The position numbers and the translations under genes were made by a program. A DNA stretch of 46,093 nt from Microcaldota archaeon (GTDB lineage: Archaea; Micrarchaeota; Micrarchaeia; Micrarchaeales; Micrarchaeaceae), in assembly GCA_021801355.1 (NCBI GenBank), contig JAJYYB010000011.1, positions 1 through 46,093 of the forward strand, written 5' to 3'. Shown here one piece after another: positions 8,472 through 17,493 of the stretch. Position 1 is the first letter of the stretch, and every line of letters starts with the position of its first letter. A model generated the notes under the pieces. The model ran no database searches, was not told the origin of the DNA, and saw nothing but the letters and a program-made list of their open reading frames with translations.

Positions 8472-8475
8472 ATAG

Positions 8476-9465
8476 ATAGCCGATAATATAATAGAGGTAA
8501 AGAACCTTGTCAAGAAGTTCGGCGACTTCACTGCGGTAAACAATGTCAATTTGGAGGTGAAGAAGGGCGAGATATTCGGCCTCCTCGGGCCGAACGGCGC
8601 CGGCAAGACTACAACAATAAACATGATGCTAACTCTGCTTACTCCAACCGCTGGAAAGATATTCGTTGATGGGCTCGACGTTTCAAAGAACACAGAGAAG
8701 GTGAAGCAGAAAATGGGTCTGATGACGCAGGAAACGGTCGTCGAAGCCGACCTGACTGCAAGGCAGAACCTTAACCTATTCGCCCACCTTTATCATATAC
8801 CTAAGGAGCAGGTATCTGGCAAGATAGAAGAAGCCCTGAATGAGTCTGAGCTGCAGAAGTTTGCCGATGTCAAGGCAGGTACGTTCTCGGGAGGTATGCA
8901 AAGAAGGCTTGGCTTGGTCCGTGCAATGATACAGGATCCGAATATATTACTTCTTGACGAGCCAACCACTGGCCTGGATGTGCAGAACAGGAGCACCATG
9001 TGGAGCAGGCTGAAATTGCTCAACAAGGAAGGTACGACGATACTGCTGACTACGCAGTACCTTGAGGAAGCAGACGAGCTGTGCGACAGGCTTGCGATTA
9101 TAGACCACGGCCGTGTCATAGCAATAGGCACGCCTTCAGAGATAAAAAGGATTGCAGGGACTGGCAGAGTGCTAGAAGTCATAGTAAAGCCTGATGACGT
9201 GAGCAAGGTCGTATCCCTGCTTAAATCAAAATTCGGCCTTGCCAGCGTAGCAAAAGGCGACAAGATAACAGCAGAGCTAGACAGGGATGGCGAATCTGAG
9301 TTCACCAAGATATCGGCCATGCTGGACAAGGAGGGGATAACTGCGCTTTCCATAGGCGCACACTTACCGACGCTTGATGATGTATTCATGAAACTGACAG
9401 GCGCAGGCCTACGCGATTCCTCAGGTGAGATGCGTGGCGGCAGGACAAACATCAGGTGGAGATGA
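8476..9465 (+). CDS. ABC transporter ATPase (DrrA-like), apparent AUA start
   Basis: About 330 residues with Walker A GPNGAGKTT, signature FSGGMQRRLG, Walker B ILLLDEPTTGLD and D-loop. The H-switch is Gln (LLTTQYLEEAD), typical of the DrrA/multidrug subfamily. Starting at the TTG at 8551 would delete the first strands and the A-loop aromatic. In frame upstream the protein reads ADNIIEVKNLVKKFG, a standard N-terminus, back to ATA at 8476. No ATG, GTG or TTG exists between the preceding stop (TAG 8473-8475) and 8551. SD-like GGGGTGA ends 5 bases before that ATA. So initiation is probably at AUA, or an ATG has been misread or mutated. Its stop overlaps the permease start. Confidence 0.88.
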   Translation: MADNIIEVKNLVKKFGDFTAVNNVNLEVKKGEIFGLLGPNGAGKTTTINMMLTLLTPTAGKIFVDGLDVSKNTEKVKQKMGLMTQETVVEADLTARQNLNLFAHLYHIPKEQVSGKIEEALNESELQKFADVKAGTFSGGMQRRLGLVRAMIQDPNILLLDEPTTGLDVQNRSTMWSRLKLLNKEGTTILLTTQYLEEADELCDRLAIIDHGRVIAIGTPSEIKRIAGTGRVLEVIVKPDDVSKVVSLLKSKFGLASVAKGDKITAELDRDGESEFTKISAMLDKEGITALSIGAHLPTLDDVFMKLTGAGLRDSSGEMRGGRTNIRWR

Positions 9466-10589
9466 TGGGGCTGATAGAAGACTCAATAGCGCTCTACAAC
9501 AGAGAGATGCTGATTTTCATGGCCAACATCAGGACAAATGCTGCGAGAACCGCAATATTTCCGCTTGTGATACTCATCTTCTTCAGCTTCCTCGGCGCAG
9601 CGATAACGAATGTTCCGGTCGTTGTGGTCAATTACGCTAACAATCCACAATCCCTCCAGTTCATAAGCTCGCTAAACGCGCAAAGCTTAATGCAGGTACA
9701 ATCCGTATCTACGCAGAGCCAAGCACTGCAGTTGCTCAACTCCGGGCAGGTTGACTTTGTCATAGTAATACTGCCTACGTTCCCTTCTTATGATGGCAAT
9801 CCTTCTGTACAGGTATATTACAATAATGTGCAATACAGCGTCACTTCGGCCGTGCTTCCTGCGATACAAGGGCACATGGAGGAATTTGCGCCAGGATCAA
9901 ATTTCGAGAGCCAGGCATATCTGCCTACATCATCAGCTCCTATAACCGCCGTTGCAACGCCCATAACCGGTGCCAACGGGAATTATGAGGACTTCCTGTT
10001 CTCCGGAGTAATAGGGATGATAATAGTTTTCAGCGCACTGTTCGGCGCCGGTCTCTCAATAATGTCAGACAGGCAGGGCGGCAACATAAAGGCGTTCCTC
10101 ATAACGCCAATAAACAAGTCGTCCATACTGCTTGGTAGGATAGGGGCAAGCGCTGTGCAATCAATTTTCTCCATACTCATAGTTATTGCTATAGGTCTTG
10201 CGCTAGGCAACTCTGTGCAGATGGGCATAATCGGTGTCGTTTGGATAATAGTACTCGGCGTGCTACTTGCGGTTTGCATGACCTCTATATCGCTTATAAT
10301 AGGTTCGCGCCTGAAAAACCTTCAGGCGTTTCAGGTCTTCGGACAGGCAACCGCGCTGCCACTGTGGTTCATATCTGGCGGCATCTTCCCAGTGTCAAGC
10401 TTCCCACCAATACTGCAGTTAATAAGCGTCTTCGACCCGATGACATACGCGCTTAATGGCTTCAGGTATGTGGTTCTAGAGGGTGTATATCCATTCGCCA
10501 GCATGGCGACTGACGTTGGGGTGTTGGTAGTCTTCGGCATCATAACAGCTGCGATAAGCATATACCTGTTCAAGGGCACTATAGAATGA
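9465..10589 (+). CDS. ABC-2 type transporter permease
   Basis: About 374 residues with ABC-2 permease topology: one TM helix near residues 25-50, a ~130-residue external loop beginning VVVVNYANNPQ, then five TM helices in the C-terminal half (first IGMIIVFSALFGAGLSIMSD) with the family's ISGGIFPVSSFPP and DPMTYALNGFR segments. It pairs with the ATPase just upstream. ATG codons at 9462 and 9465 both overlap the ATPase stop; 9465 is preferred because AGGTGGA lies 4-6 bases before it (GTG 9456 is also possible). The substrate is unknown: drug, lipid or surface component. Confidence 0.87.
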   Translation: MGLIEDSIALYNREMLIFMANIRTNAARTAIFPLVILIFFSFLGAAITNVPVVVVNYANNPQSLQFISSLNAQSLMQVQSVSTQSQALQLLNSGQVDFVIVILPTFPSYDGNPSVQVYYNNVQYSVTSAVLPAIQGHMEEFAPGSNFESQAYLPTSSAPITAVATPITGANGNYEDFLFSGVIGMIIVFSALFGAGLSIMSDRQGGNIKAFLITPINKSSILLGRIGASAVQSIFSILIVIAIGLALGNSVQMGIIGVVWIIVLGVLLAVCMTSISLIIGSRLKNLQAFQVFGQATALPLWFISGGIFPVSSFPPILQLISVFDPMTYALNGFRYVVLEGVYPFASMATDVGVLVVFGIITAAISIYLFKGTIE

Positions 10590-10613
10590 ATCATGATTAA
10601 GAAAGGTGTGAGA

Positions 10614-12233
10614 ATGGTACAAAAAATATATCTCCTGGCATTGTGCATCATGGCATTTGCGCTGATGCAAGTTTCATCCGCGCAGTCGCTTGACGGCGCT
10701 CTATCATTGACAAATCTAAGGATAAGTCCACAGCCCGTTGTCGCAGGTAACACTGTATACCTAAGCTTCCAGCTTTACAACTCATATACCAATCCCTTAA
10801 GCAATGTTAACCTCCAGATAATAAGCCAAAATCCATTGATCAATGCGTCACCCACTTACAGTTATATAACCGACACCGTTGGCACCGGACTTTTCGGCGG
10901 GGTAGGATTGGGTGCGCTCCAATACTCGTTCACGGTGCCTAATTCGACACCGGCAGGAGAGTACGTAGTGGACGTAGTGGCTTCTTATGAAGGTACGGAG
11001 GACATAGGTGCAGGTTATACTGCGCAGGAGCCCGGAGTATCGACAATGCCTATCTACATATACGTTTACGGCACTCCGAGCATACAGGTAAACGGCAATG
11101 AAAACGGGGAGATTACCCCGGGTTTACCATTCACTTTCGACCTTTCCGCGATAAATACCGGCACTGATTCAGCGAGGAATGTTTCTATGCAGATACTGAA
11201 CTCAAGCAACTTCACTGTGATAGGAAGCGATTCATTTAACCTCGGCATAATATCCGAAGGCGCATCATCTGGCGCAGTAGCTGAACTGCAGTCACAATCC
11301 AACATATCTACCGGAGTGCACTATCTTAAGATCAGGGTGACTTACACCTCACCTCTTGGCGTAAAGTACAACAAAACGATAAGCATAGCGATAGACGTTC
11401 AGGTCGGTGCTCCTGACATCGTAGCAAGTATAGAAGGATCCGAGCCCCAGCAGCTAAACTCTGGCTCCAACCAGACAATTACTGTGCTTCTTCAAAATAC
11501 TGGCAACGGCGAAGCCAGGAACGTTAGCGCAAAGTTTTTGGGCAACAGCTACATAAGCGTAAGTGGTTCTGCTGACAACTTCTTTATAGGAACCCTGCCT
11601 GCAGGAGGGAGCGCCACAGAGGAAGTTTTTATCGCAGCCTCAAGGAACACAAATTCAAGTAGCTATACAATTCCAGTAGCGCTTAGCTACTATTCCGCCA
11701 ATTATGGAAATAAGATTACGTCATTTCAATCCTTGCCGATAAATGTTGCAGGTACCGCGATATACAACGTTACTTCAGTGGAAGGCCAGCTTTATCCAGG
11801 TGCTACGTACGTACCAGTGACTTTCGAGATCAAGAATGTAGGAAATCAACCTGGGCAGGAGGTCTACATAAATGCCCAATCCGTGTATCCTATATCATTC
11901 ACCAATCCTAATGCATACGAGAGCAACATAGCTCCCGGACAGACGGTAAATGTCACATTCTACGCTAGCGTGGATAGCGCGGGCAACGCAGGTCAGTATC
12001 CGGTTACCTTATATGAGCAATGGAGGCAGCCCAATGGCGCGTTAGAGCAGCAATACTCCGGTTCGGTCGGGTATTACGCGCCTGTTCAGCAGTCCTCAAG
12101 CGCAACGAGCTCGCCTTTGGTATACATAGCTGTGATTGCTGTAATAGTTATAGCAGCGGTTATCATGAGGAGAAGGAGCGAAGGCGCAAAGAATGGGGAA
12201 AGCGGTGACGAAGGGAAGAAGCGTAAGTCATGA
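10614..12233 (+). CDS. Surface-anchored CARDB/S-layer-like repeat protein
   Basis: About 539 residues: a signal peptide (IYLLALCIMAFALMQ, cleavage likely near SSAQS), three or more Ig-like CARDB/COG1361-type units, many N-x-S/T sites, and a C-terminal TM helix (VYIAVIAVIVIAAVIM) followed by a charged cytoplasmic tail. Repeat signatures are L.NTG...A.NVS, LQNTGNGEARNVS and IKNVGNQPGQEV. The ATG at 10614 is preferred over 10593 because AAGGTGTGA sits ~5 bases upstream. It directly follows the ABC permease. Such proteins commonly accompany archaeal exporters; it may be an extracellular partner or cargo. Confidence 0.75.
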   Translation: MVQKIYLLALCIMAFALMQVSSAQSLDGALSLTNLRISPQPVVAGNTVYLSFQLYNSYTNPLSNVNLQIISQNPLINASPTYSYITDTVGTGLFGGVGLGALQYSFTVPNSTPAGEYVVDVVASYEGTEDIGAGYTAQEPGVSTMPIYIYVYGTPSIQVNGNENGEITPGLPFTFDLSAINTGTDSARNVSMQILNSSNFTVIGSDSFNLGIISEGASSGAVAELQSQSNISTGVHYLKIRVTYTSPLGVKYNKTISIAIDVQVGAPDIVASIEGSEPQQLNSGSNQTITVLLQNTGNGEARNVSAKFLGNSYISVSGSADNFFIGTLPAGGSATEEVFIAASRNTNSSSYTIPVALSYYSANYGNKITSFQSLPINVAGTAIYNVTSVEGQLYPGATYVPVTFEIKNVGNQPGQEVYINAQSVYPISFTNPNAYESNIAPGQTVNVTFYASVDSAGNAGQYPVTLYEQWRQPNGALEQQYSGSVGYYAPVQQSSSATSSPLVYIAVIAVIVIAAVIMRRRSEGAKNGESGDEGKKRKS

Positions 12234-12268
12234 CATATTTCTGCGATCGCCAAAATGGGTGGTAATCG

Positions 12269-13171
12269 ATGCCAACAAAAAGCATAATATCCGCTGCACT
12301 GGAGCGCTACGGGATACCCGAATGGATGGAGCCTTACATATACGAATATGCCAAGAGCGATCCGGCCAATGCGATAAAGCGCGCATCAAGCTTCATCGAG
12401 GTAAAGCGTAAGAGGGGAGAGGTCAACGGGAGGTACATAAAGCTCCCGAATGGCATGACCTTCAAGATGGGCTCGGTAGTGCACATACTCAGCTTGCTTT
12501 ATTATTACGAGAGCAACCTTGCGGACATGCGGCGGGATTGGATAAGGCATTACGTACATGGCCAGAATTTCGAATATAATGCTTATCTGGAGAGCATGTC
12601 CGATATCAGCGAAAAGCGAATGCTGGCTGTGAAGAACCTGATAGAGGGCCTAAATTACAGCATAGGCAAGCCATCACCCGAAGTCATCGAGGTATTCAGG
12701 TACGTAAGGGGCATAGAGGGCAACTACTACGATAAAGTCATAGCAATGAACCTGATATTAAGGGATGCCTACGCAAGGCCATTCGGCTTCGTATTTTACA
12801 AGGTATTCTACCCTGTGGCTCCTGAATTCATGCGTTCCTTCGGGAAGGCATTCGGTCGCGTGAATGGGCAGAGCGATTGGGGTTTTGACGAGGCAATGCG
12901 CCTTATAAAGGAAGGGCAGATAAGCCCCGAAAGGCTCGTATCATTGGCCGAAAACGTGCTTTGTAGGACATGCAACTCTATAAACGCTGAGATGAAGCTT
13001 GCCGCCGAGGCAGGCATAGAGCGTGAGGCCAAGATGCTCAGGGACATATCGGTCGCTTATCCTCTGCAGGACCTCAAGAGCCTTGGCGTGCCTATAGATG
13101 TAGAAAGCGAGGTAAAGAAGATAACCGATATGTCAGAATCGCTCGCCGACGGATCAAAAAAGAAAAATTAG
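12269..13171 (+). CDS. Helical protein of unknown function, last gene of export cassette
   Basis: 300 residues, mainly helical and without membrane segments. Family not recognised. Seen: Tyr- and Glu-rich helices (HILSLLYYYES, EGNYYDKVIAMNLILRDAYARP), an aromatic/Pro stretch FGFVFYKVFYPVAPEF at about 172-187, and Cys232-x-x-Cys235 in LCRTC. The helix pattern with scattered Glu and His loosely recalls ferritin-like folds, but the ExxH pairs are not evident and I do not assign it. The ATG at 12269 has a GGTGGT-type SD upstream and lies 35 bases after the CARDB-like gene, so it is probably co-transcribed. It converges with the aIF2-gamma gene. Confidence 0.7.
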   Translation: MPTKSIISAALERYGIPEWMEPYIYEYAKSDPANAIKRASSFIEVKRKRGEVNGRYIKLPNGMTFKMGSVVHILSLLYYYESNLADMRRDWIRHYVHGQNFEYNAYLESMSDISEKRMLAVKNLIEGLNYSIGKPSPEVIEVFRYVRGIEGNYYDKVIAMNLILRDAYARPFGFVFYKVFYPVAPEFMRSFGKAFGRVNGQSDWGFDEAMRLIKEGQISPERLVSLAENVLCRTCNSINAEMKLAAEAGIEREAKMLRDISVAYPLQDLKSLGVPIDVESEVKKITDMSESLADGSKKKN

Positions 13172-13183
13172 CGTACTTCAACC

Positions 13184-14398
13184 TCATTGCAGCATTCCGT
13201 AGCCGGTCAAGCGCCATCTCTGCGCTATGTTCCTCATTATCGCTATCTTGGTGTTCTTTACGATACATATCGGATGCCTCAACTCAAGCTCTATCCTGTC
13301 CTTCTTCGCCTTCTTTATGTAACCAACAACCGTAGCTGTGCCTATCCCGAGTATGAGCGGGTCGTTCTCCTTGATCCCCTGCTCAGGCAGGTCCTTCCTG
13401 TTAAGCTTGAAATAAGTAAGAGCTATAGTGTTGACAGTCTCAGGAAGTTTGCCTACATGGCCAACTATGTTTCCCATAAGCCCGTCGCCCTTGGTGAACG
13501 CAGGGTCTACCTCTGTTGAAATGCCTATGAGGCCTCCGGGCACCGCCTCGCTTATCTTGTTAGCGCCAGTGCTCATGCTTGTTATCTTTGTTATTATTGG
13601 CGTGTAATTCTCCCTCTTCGCATGCTCATCGGTCTTTATCCCTGGCCTCACCTCTATCTCGTCCCCTACCTTGAACCTTCCTTGTACCACGGCACCGCCT
13701 ATCACGCCACCTAATATCGCTGTTGCATCCATGCTGGGTTTGTTCACGTCGAAAGACCTAACTACATACATGAGGGGCGTTGCTTCGGTATCCCTTTTAG
13801 GGACCTCCATGTTGGCTATCTTCTCGAGCACCGCATCCACGTTTATGTTCTGGTTGGTCATGACTGGTACTATCGGCGCGTTCTCTATCGTGCTTCCCTT
13901 AAGGAAGTCCTTTATCTGGTTGTAGTGCTTTATCGCACCCTCCCTCCCGACAAGATCCACCTTGCTTTGCACCACCACGATGTTCTTCAGCCCGAGTATG
14001 TTTATTATCATGAGATGTTCCTTCGTCTGCTGCATCGGGCACGGTTCGTTTGCCGCTATAACGAAAAGTATTCCGTCTATTACGCTTGAGCCTGCTATCG
14101 CTGTTGCCATAAGGGTCTCGTGCCCAGGGGCGTCCAGCATAGATATTCGCATGAACGGCTCCGCCTTGCCATCGCAGCCCTTGCACGTGTCAGTTGTGGT
14201 GTATGCCGATGCTCCCTGGCAGTTGGGGCACTTCTTTATTACCGCGTCGGCGAAGCCCAGCTTTATCGTCATGTTCCTCTTCAGGCTTTCGCTGTGCTTG
14301 TCAGTCCATGTGCCGGTAATTGCTCTTGTAAGCGATGTCTTGCCGTGGTCTATGTGTCCCAGAGTGCCTATGTTAAGAACGCTTTGCTCAAAACTCAA
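13184..14398 (-). CDS. Translation initiation factor aIF2 subunit gamma
   Basis: About 404 residues. The GTPase domain has P-loop GHIDHGKTS, switch 2 DAPGHE, and a G4 motif that reads SKVD where NKxD is usual (archaeal/eukaryotic gamma subunits vary here). The zinc-knuckle CPNC...CKGC follows switch 1, and two beta-barrel domains complete the protein. aIF2 brings initiator Met-tRNA to the small ribosomal subunit. TTG at 14398 is preferred since AGGTG lies 7 bases before it; GTG at 14404 is too close to that SD. It is the third gene of a cdc48 - S6e - aIF2-gamma run with gaps of ~20 and ~15 bases. Confidence 0.93.
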   Translation of the reverse strand: MSFEQSVLNIGTLGHIDHGKTSLTRAITGTWTDKHSESLKRNMTIKLGFADAVIKKCPNCQGASAYTTTDTCKGCDGKAEPFMRISMLDAPGHETLMATAIAGSSVIDGILFVIAANEPCPMQQTKEHLMIINILGLKNIVVVQSKVDLVGREGAIKHYNQIKDFLKGSTIENAPIVPVMTNQNINVDAVLEKIANMEVPKRDTEATPLMYVVRSFDVNKPSMDATAILGGVIGGAVVQGRFKVGDEIEVRPGIKTDEHAKRENYTPIITKITSMSTGANKISEAVPGGLIGISTEVDPAFTKGDGLMGNIVGHVGKLPETVNTIALTYFKLNRKDLPEQGIKENDPLILGIGTATVVGYIKKAKKDRIELELRHPICIVKNTKIAIMRNIAQRWRLTGYGMLQ

Positions 14399-14412
14399 AA
14401 TCACACCTAAAC

Positions 14413-14826
14413 TTACTTCTTTGCCTCATCAGGCTTCGCTTCGCCCTTCGGCTTCGGCGCTTTCGGAGGCAGTATCTCGTCTATGGACCTGCTCCCGTAC
14501 TCGACTATGACTGTGTTCACTTGCGCTGTGTCAGCAGATACAGTGTTGCCCCTAACGGTAGTCCTCTCATACTGGCCCTTGTTCCTTCCGGATTCGGACT
14601 TGAGCGCGAACATCCTGGTCTTTATCGACCCTGTTATCGATGGTATCAGGGGGAATCCGCTCTTGTCGCTACCTCCGGTTATCTTCAGCTTGTAGCCTGA
14701 CATGTCGAGAATCGCGCCGTCAAGCATGTCGCCCACCTTCATGCCTATAAGCATAGCAGCCTTGTTCGCGTCGACCTCAACGTTCGCCGTCCTTCCAGTT
14801 TTCGGATCAGAGTACACCAGTTTCAA
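14413..14826 (-). CDS. rps6e: Ribosomal protein S6e
   Basis: 137 residues matching archaeal S6e: KLVYSDPKTGRT N-terminus, the GDMLDGAILDMSGYKLKITG core, the SGFPL segment, and the QYERTTVRGNTVS strand. A short Lys/Pro/Glu tail follows. It binds 16S rRNA in the small subunit. The TTG at 14826 gives the normal N-terminus MKLVYSDP and has AGGTGA four bases upstream; the longer frame from 14847 (TTG) adds seven residues that are partly the SD itself. It lies between cdc48 and aIF2-gamma. Confidence 0.92.
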   Translation of the reverse strand: MKLVYSDPKTGRTANVEVDANKAAMLIGMKVGDMLDGAILDMSGYKLKITGGSDKSGFPLIPSITGSIKTRMFALKSESGRNKGQYERTTVRGNTVSADTAQVNTVIVEYGSRSIDEILPPKAPKPKGEAKPDEAKK

Positions 14827-14847
14827 TAAATCACCTGTATTATACAA

Positions 14848-17022
14848 TCATCTATACATGTTCTCGGGCTCGTCCTTGAACCTGCTTATGCGCTCGGAAA
14901 GCTCCTTCGGTATTGATGGCTTGACCTCGCTTAGGGCTTTCATGAAGTCCTCCTTCGAGACCGTGCTCCTGTTTGCTCTTATAGCGCTCATGCCGGCTTC
15001 CCTGCATATGTTCTCGATCTCAGCACCCGTGTAACCGTCAGTAGCCCTGGCAAGTTCTTCAACGCTGACATCCTTTGCGAGGGGCATACGCTTGGTATGT
15101 ATCCTGAATATGGCGAGCCTCGCCTCGAGAGTGGGCAGCGGTATCTCTATTATCTTGTCAAATCTTCCCGGCCTAAGCAATGCAGGATCCATTATCTCAG
15201 GCCTGTTCGTAGCTGCTATGACAACTATATTCTTCAGCTCCTGCAAGCCGTCCATCTCTGTGAGCAGGGCGTTGGTTATACTCTCTACAGCAGCTGCCAT
15301 GGCGTCTTCTTCGTCTCCCCTGGCCCTTGTTATGGCATCTATCTCGTCTATGAATATTATGCACGGTGCGGCCATCTTCGCCTTCCTGAATATCTCCCTG
15401 ACGGACTTTTCGCTTTCGCCGACGTACTTGTTCAGGATTTCGGGCCCCTTGACTGATATAAAATTAGACTCGCGCTCCGTTGCCACGGCCTTCGCCAGCA
15501 TGGTTTTTCCCGTTCCCGGGGCTCCTACCAGCAGTATGCCGCGCACGGGCCTTATTCCCATCTTCTCAAATGCCTCGGGATTTTTTATCGGAAGTTCGAC
15601 GGCCTCTTTCAGCTGCGCCTTCACCTCCTCAAGGTCTCCGACGTCGTCCCAGTGGACGTTCGGCTTCTCAACGAAGACCTCACGCAGTGCGCTCGGCTGT
15701 ATGCTGCCTAGCGCCGTCATGAAATCACCCTTCTCAATCTCCAGTTCGTGCATCATGTCATTGCTGACGTCTTTGTTTGCAAGCACTTCCGGCAGTATCT
15801 TCCTCCTTACCGTAGCCATAGCCGCTTCCCTTACAAGTGCGGCAAGGTCAGCGCCTGTATAGCCGTGTGTTATGTTCGCTAGTTCATCTATGTCTACATT
15901 CTTGCTCAGTGGCACGTTCCTTGTGTGTATCTGCAGTATCTCCTTTCTGGAGTTCCTGTCCGGTATGCCTATCTCTATCTCCCTGTCGAACCTTCCCGGC
16001 CTCCTGAGCGCAGGGTCTATGGCATTGGGCCTGTTGGTCGCCCCTATCACGACGACCTGGCCCCTTGATGCAATGCCGTCCATAAGCGTAAGCAGCTGCG
16101 ATACCATCCTCCTCTCGACCTCGTTTGTGGCCTCCTCCCTTTTGGGCGCTATCGCGTCTATCTCGTCCATGAATATTATGGCAGGCGATTTTTCCTGCGA
16201 CTCGTTGAATATGCCCCTGAGCTTCTCCTCGCTCTCGCCAACGAACTTGCTTACCAGCTCAGGACCCGAGATCACAACGAAGTGGGCTACATCGCTTTCG
16301 TTGGCCACAGCTTTTGCCAGCATTGTCTTTCCTGTCCCAGGTGCCCCGTATAGCAGCACTCCCTTGGGCGGCTCTATCCCGAGCCTCTCGAACACTCCGG
16401 GCAGCCTGAGCGGAAGCTCCACCATCTCCCTTATCTTCTGTATCTCGTTCTTCAGCCCTCCTATATCCTCGTAGTGTACGTCGCCTATACGCACCATAGA
16501 CTCGGATACTGGCTCTGCCCTTACCTCAATCTGTGTCTCCCTAACTACGCGCACCACGCCGTGCGGCACGACCTGTGCAACAACAAAGCTTAGCACGTAG
16601 TTGAACATTGCTATAGGAACCACTGCGCCCTTTACCAGCGGTTTGTCTTCAAGTCTGCGTTTTGCATACTCTGAGAAATCCGGCGAAATAGGTAGGTTAT
16701 GGCCCGGAGGAGGAGCAAGTACTATCTTTTCGGCGTTCTTCACGTCTGCTTTAACAACTGATACCTTGTCTCCTATACCTACGCCTATGTTCTGCCTTAT
16801 GTAACCATCTATCCTTATAAAATCGAGGCCTTCATCTTGCTGGTGGGCAGGCCATACGGTAGCCACCGTTGACCTCTTCTTGGCCAGGTTCCTTATCTCT
16901 ATAATATCTCCGGTTGTGAGTCCTCCGAGGAGTTTCCTCGCCTTCGAGTCTATCCTGGCTATGCCTCTACCGTCGTCTGTTACTAGCGCGTTGTTAACTG
17001 TGAGTTCTATAACATCAGTCAT
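14848..17022 (-). CDS. cdc48: Cdc48/VAT-type AAA+ ATPase
   Basis: 724 residues: the N-terminal substrate-binding domain (double-psi barrel plus second subdomain, ~1-175), then two AAA+ rings. Each ring has Walker A GAPGTGKT, Walker B IIF(M/I)DEIDAI, sensor ATNRP and arginine-finger RRPGRFD / LRPGRFD. It unfolds and extracts proteins for degradation. The C-terminus ends Met-Tyr-Arg, which fits the HbYX motif that lets archaeal Cdc48/PAN dock on the 20S proteasome. TATA-like sequences lie at 17086-17116. First gene of the run with S6e and aIF2-gamma. Confidence 0.95.
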   Translation of the reverse strand: MTDVIELTVNNALVTDDGRGIARIDSKARKLLGGLTTGDIIEIRNLAKKRSTVATVWPAHQQDEGLDFIRIDGYIRQNIGVGIGDKVSVVKADVKNAEKIVLAPPPGHNLPISPDFSEYAKRRLEDKPLVKGAVVPIAMFNYVLSFVVAQVVPHGVVRVVRETQIEVRAEPVSESMVRIGDVHYEDIGGLKNEIQKIREMVELPLRLPGVFERLGIEPPKGVLLYGAPGTGKTMLAKAVANESDVAHFVVISGPELVSKFVGESEEKLRGIFNESQEKSPAIIFMDEIDAIAPKREEATNEVERRMVSQLLTLMDGIASRGQVVVIGATNRPNAIDPALRRPGRFDREIEIGIPDRNSRKEILQIHTRNVPLSKNVDIDELANITHGYTGADLAALVREAAMATVRRKILPEVLANKDVSNDMMHELEIEKGDFMTALGSIQPSALREVFVEKPNVHWDDVGDLEEVKAQLKEAVELPIKNPEAFEKMGIRPVRGILLVGAPGTGKTMLAKAVATERESNFISVKGPEILNKYVGESEKSVREIFRKAKMAAPCIIFIDEIDAITRARGDEEDAMAAAVESITNALLTEMDGLQELKNIVVIAATNRPEIMDPALLRPGRFDKIIEIPLPTLEARLAIFRIHTKRMPLAKDVSVEELARATDGYTGAEIENICREAGMSAIRANRSTVSKEDFMKALSEVKPSIPKELSERISRFKDEPENMYR

Positions 17023-17085
17023 GTAATCCCTGGTAAATGCGCTGCACCAACATCCGTCTGGCAGGCCGAGGACGCTCCGCAGCGA

Positions 17086-17116
17086 GTTAAATTATACTGT
17101 TTTGTTATTTTTATAC
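17086..17116 (-). promoter_or_regulatory. TATA elements of cdc48
   Basis: On the minus strand GTATAAAAAT (17116-17107) and AGTATAATTTAAC (17098-17086) are two AT-rich candidates. Either gives a leader of roughly 40-65 bases before the ATG at 17022. Confidence 0.5.
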
Positions 17117-17192
17117 TTTTCTCTCCGCTCACGCCGGCATACAGCTGCAAGATTTTACAAAAGTAAAATAGCATAAATGTGATAAGAAATCT

Positions 17193-17213
17193 TAAATAAC
17201 AAAATAAAGCAAA
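17193..17213 (-). terminator. T-rich terminator after acidic microprotein
   Basis: The minus strand reads GCTTTATTTTGTTATTTAAG 12 bases after the TGA of the small acidic gene. T-rich tracts without hairpins are typical archaeal terminators. Confidence 0.35.
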
Positions 17214-17225
17214 GGCTGTCCTTGG

Positions 17226-17345
17226 TCAGGATTCGTCCGTGTCTTCGTCCATGTCGTCGTCTTCGTCCATGTCGTCGTCTTCGTCCATGTCGTCGTCCTC
17301 CTCTTCGGCAGCAGCCGAGAGAATTCCTCTTTCATACAATTTCAT
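17226..17345 (-). CDS. 39-residue acidic repeat microprotein
   Basis: Minus-strand ATG 17345 to TGA 17226 encodes 39 residues. A short head MKLYERGILSAAAEEE is followed by three Asp/Met/Glu hexads (DDDMDE x3) and TDES. Support for a real gene: GTGG/GGT just before the ATG, TATA boxes at 17410-17436 giving a ~50-60 base leader, and a T-rich terminator. About half of the residues are Asp or Glu. It precedes cdc48 on the same strand but has its own terminator. Function unknown; nucleic-acid mimicry, cation binding or a Cdc48/proteasome adaptor are possibilities only. Confidence 0.6.
   Translation of the reverse strand: MKLYERGILSAAAEEEDDDMDEDDDMDEDDDMDEDTDES
17242..17295 (-). repeat. Three tandem 18-bp repeats
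   Basis: Three identical copies of an 18-base unit (plus strand tcttcgtccatgtcgtcg) at 17242, 17260 and 17278. In frame they encode the acidic hexads of the microprotein, so copy number changes would keep the reading frame. Confidence 0.9.
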
Positions 17346-17409
17346 TTTACCACTTTGTCGGTGCACAACAGCGGCCTGTTAAGGCGCAGCCCTGCATCAA
17401 CAATCCTCT

Positions 17410-17436
17410 GATTATATATAATCGCTTATAAATACC
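17410..17436 (-). promoter_or_regulatory. TATA elements of acidic microprotein gene
   Basis: GGTATTTATAAG (17436-17425) and the palindromic gattatatataatc (17410-17423) lie upstream of the 39-residue ORF on its strand. The stretch 17346-17493 holds nothing else recognisable. Confidence 0.5.
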
Positions 17437-17493
17437 TTTCCTATCCGCAAGGTTTTGAAATAAGCGTACTTTTTACAAGAAGCCAATGGCTTA

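Noticed and set aside
8394-8693. Minus-strand 99-residue frame covering the ABC ATPase start
   Set aside because: Shadow of the PadR and ATPase genes; it lies over the conserved ATPase N-terminus and Walker A.
15092-16474. Long plus-strand Ser-rich frames opposite cdc48
   Set aside because: Antisense shadows of the AAA+ ATPase, caused by its codon usage.
17242-17295. Tandem repeats as a possible CRISPR array
   Set aside because: Units are adjacent 18-base copies without spacers and are in-frame coding repeats. No CRISPR array or cas gene is seen anywhere in the window.
17222-17431. Plus-strand Arg/Pro/Cys repeat frame
   Set aside because: It is the mirror of the 18-base repeats that encode the acidic microprotein on the minus strand, which has promoter, SD and terminator support.
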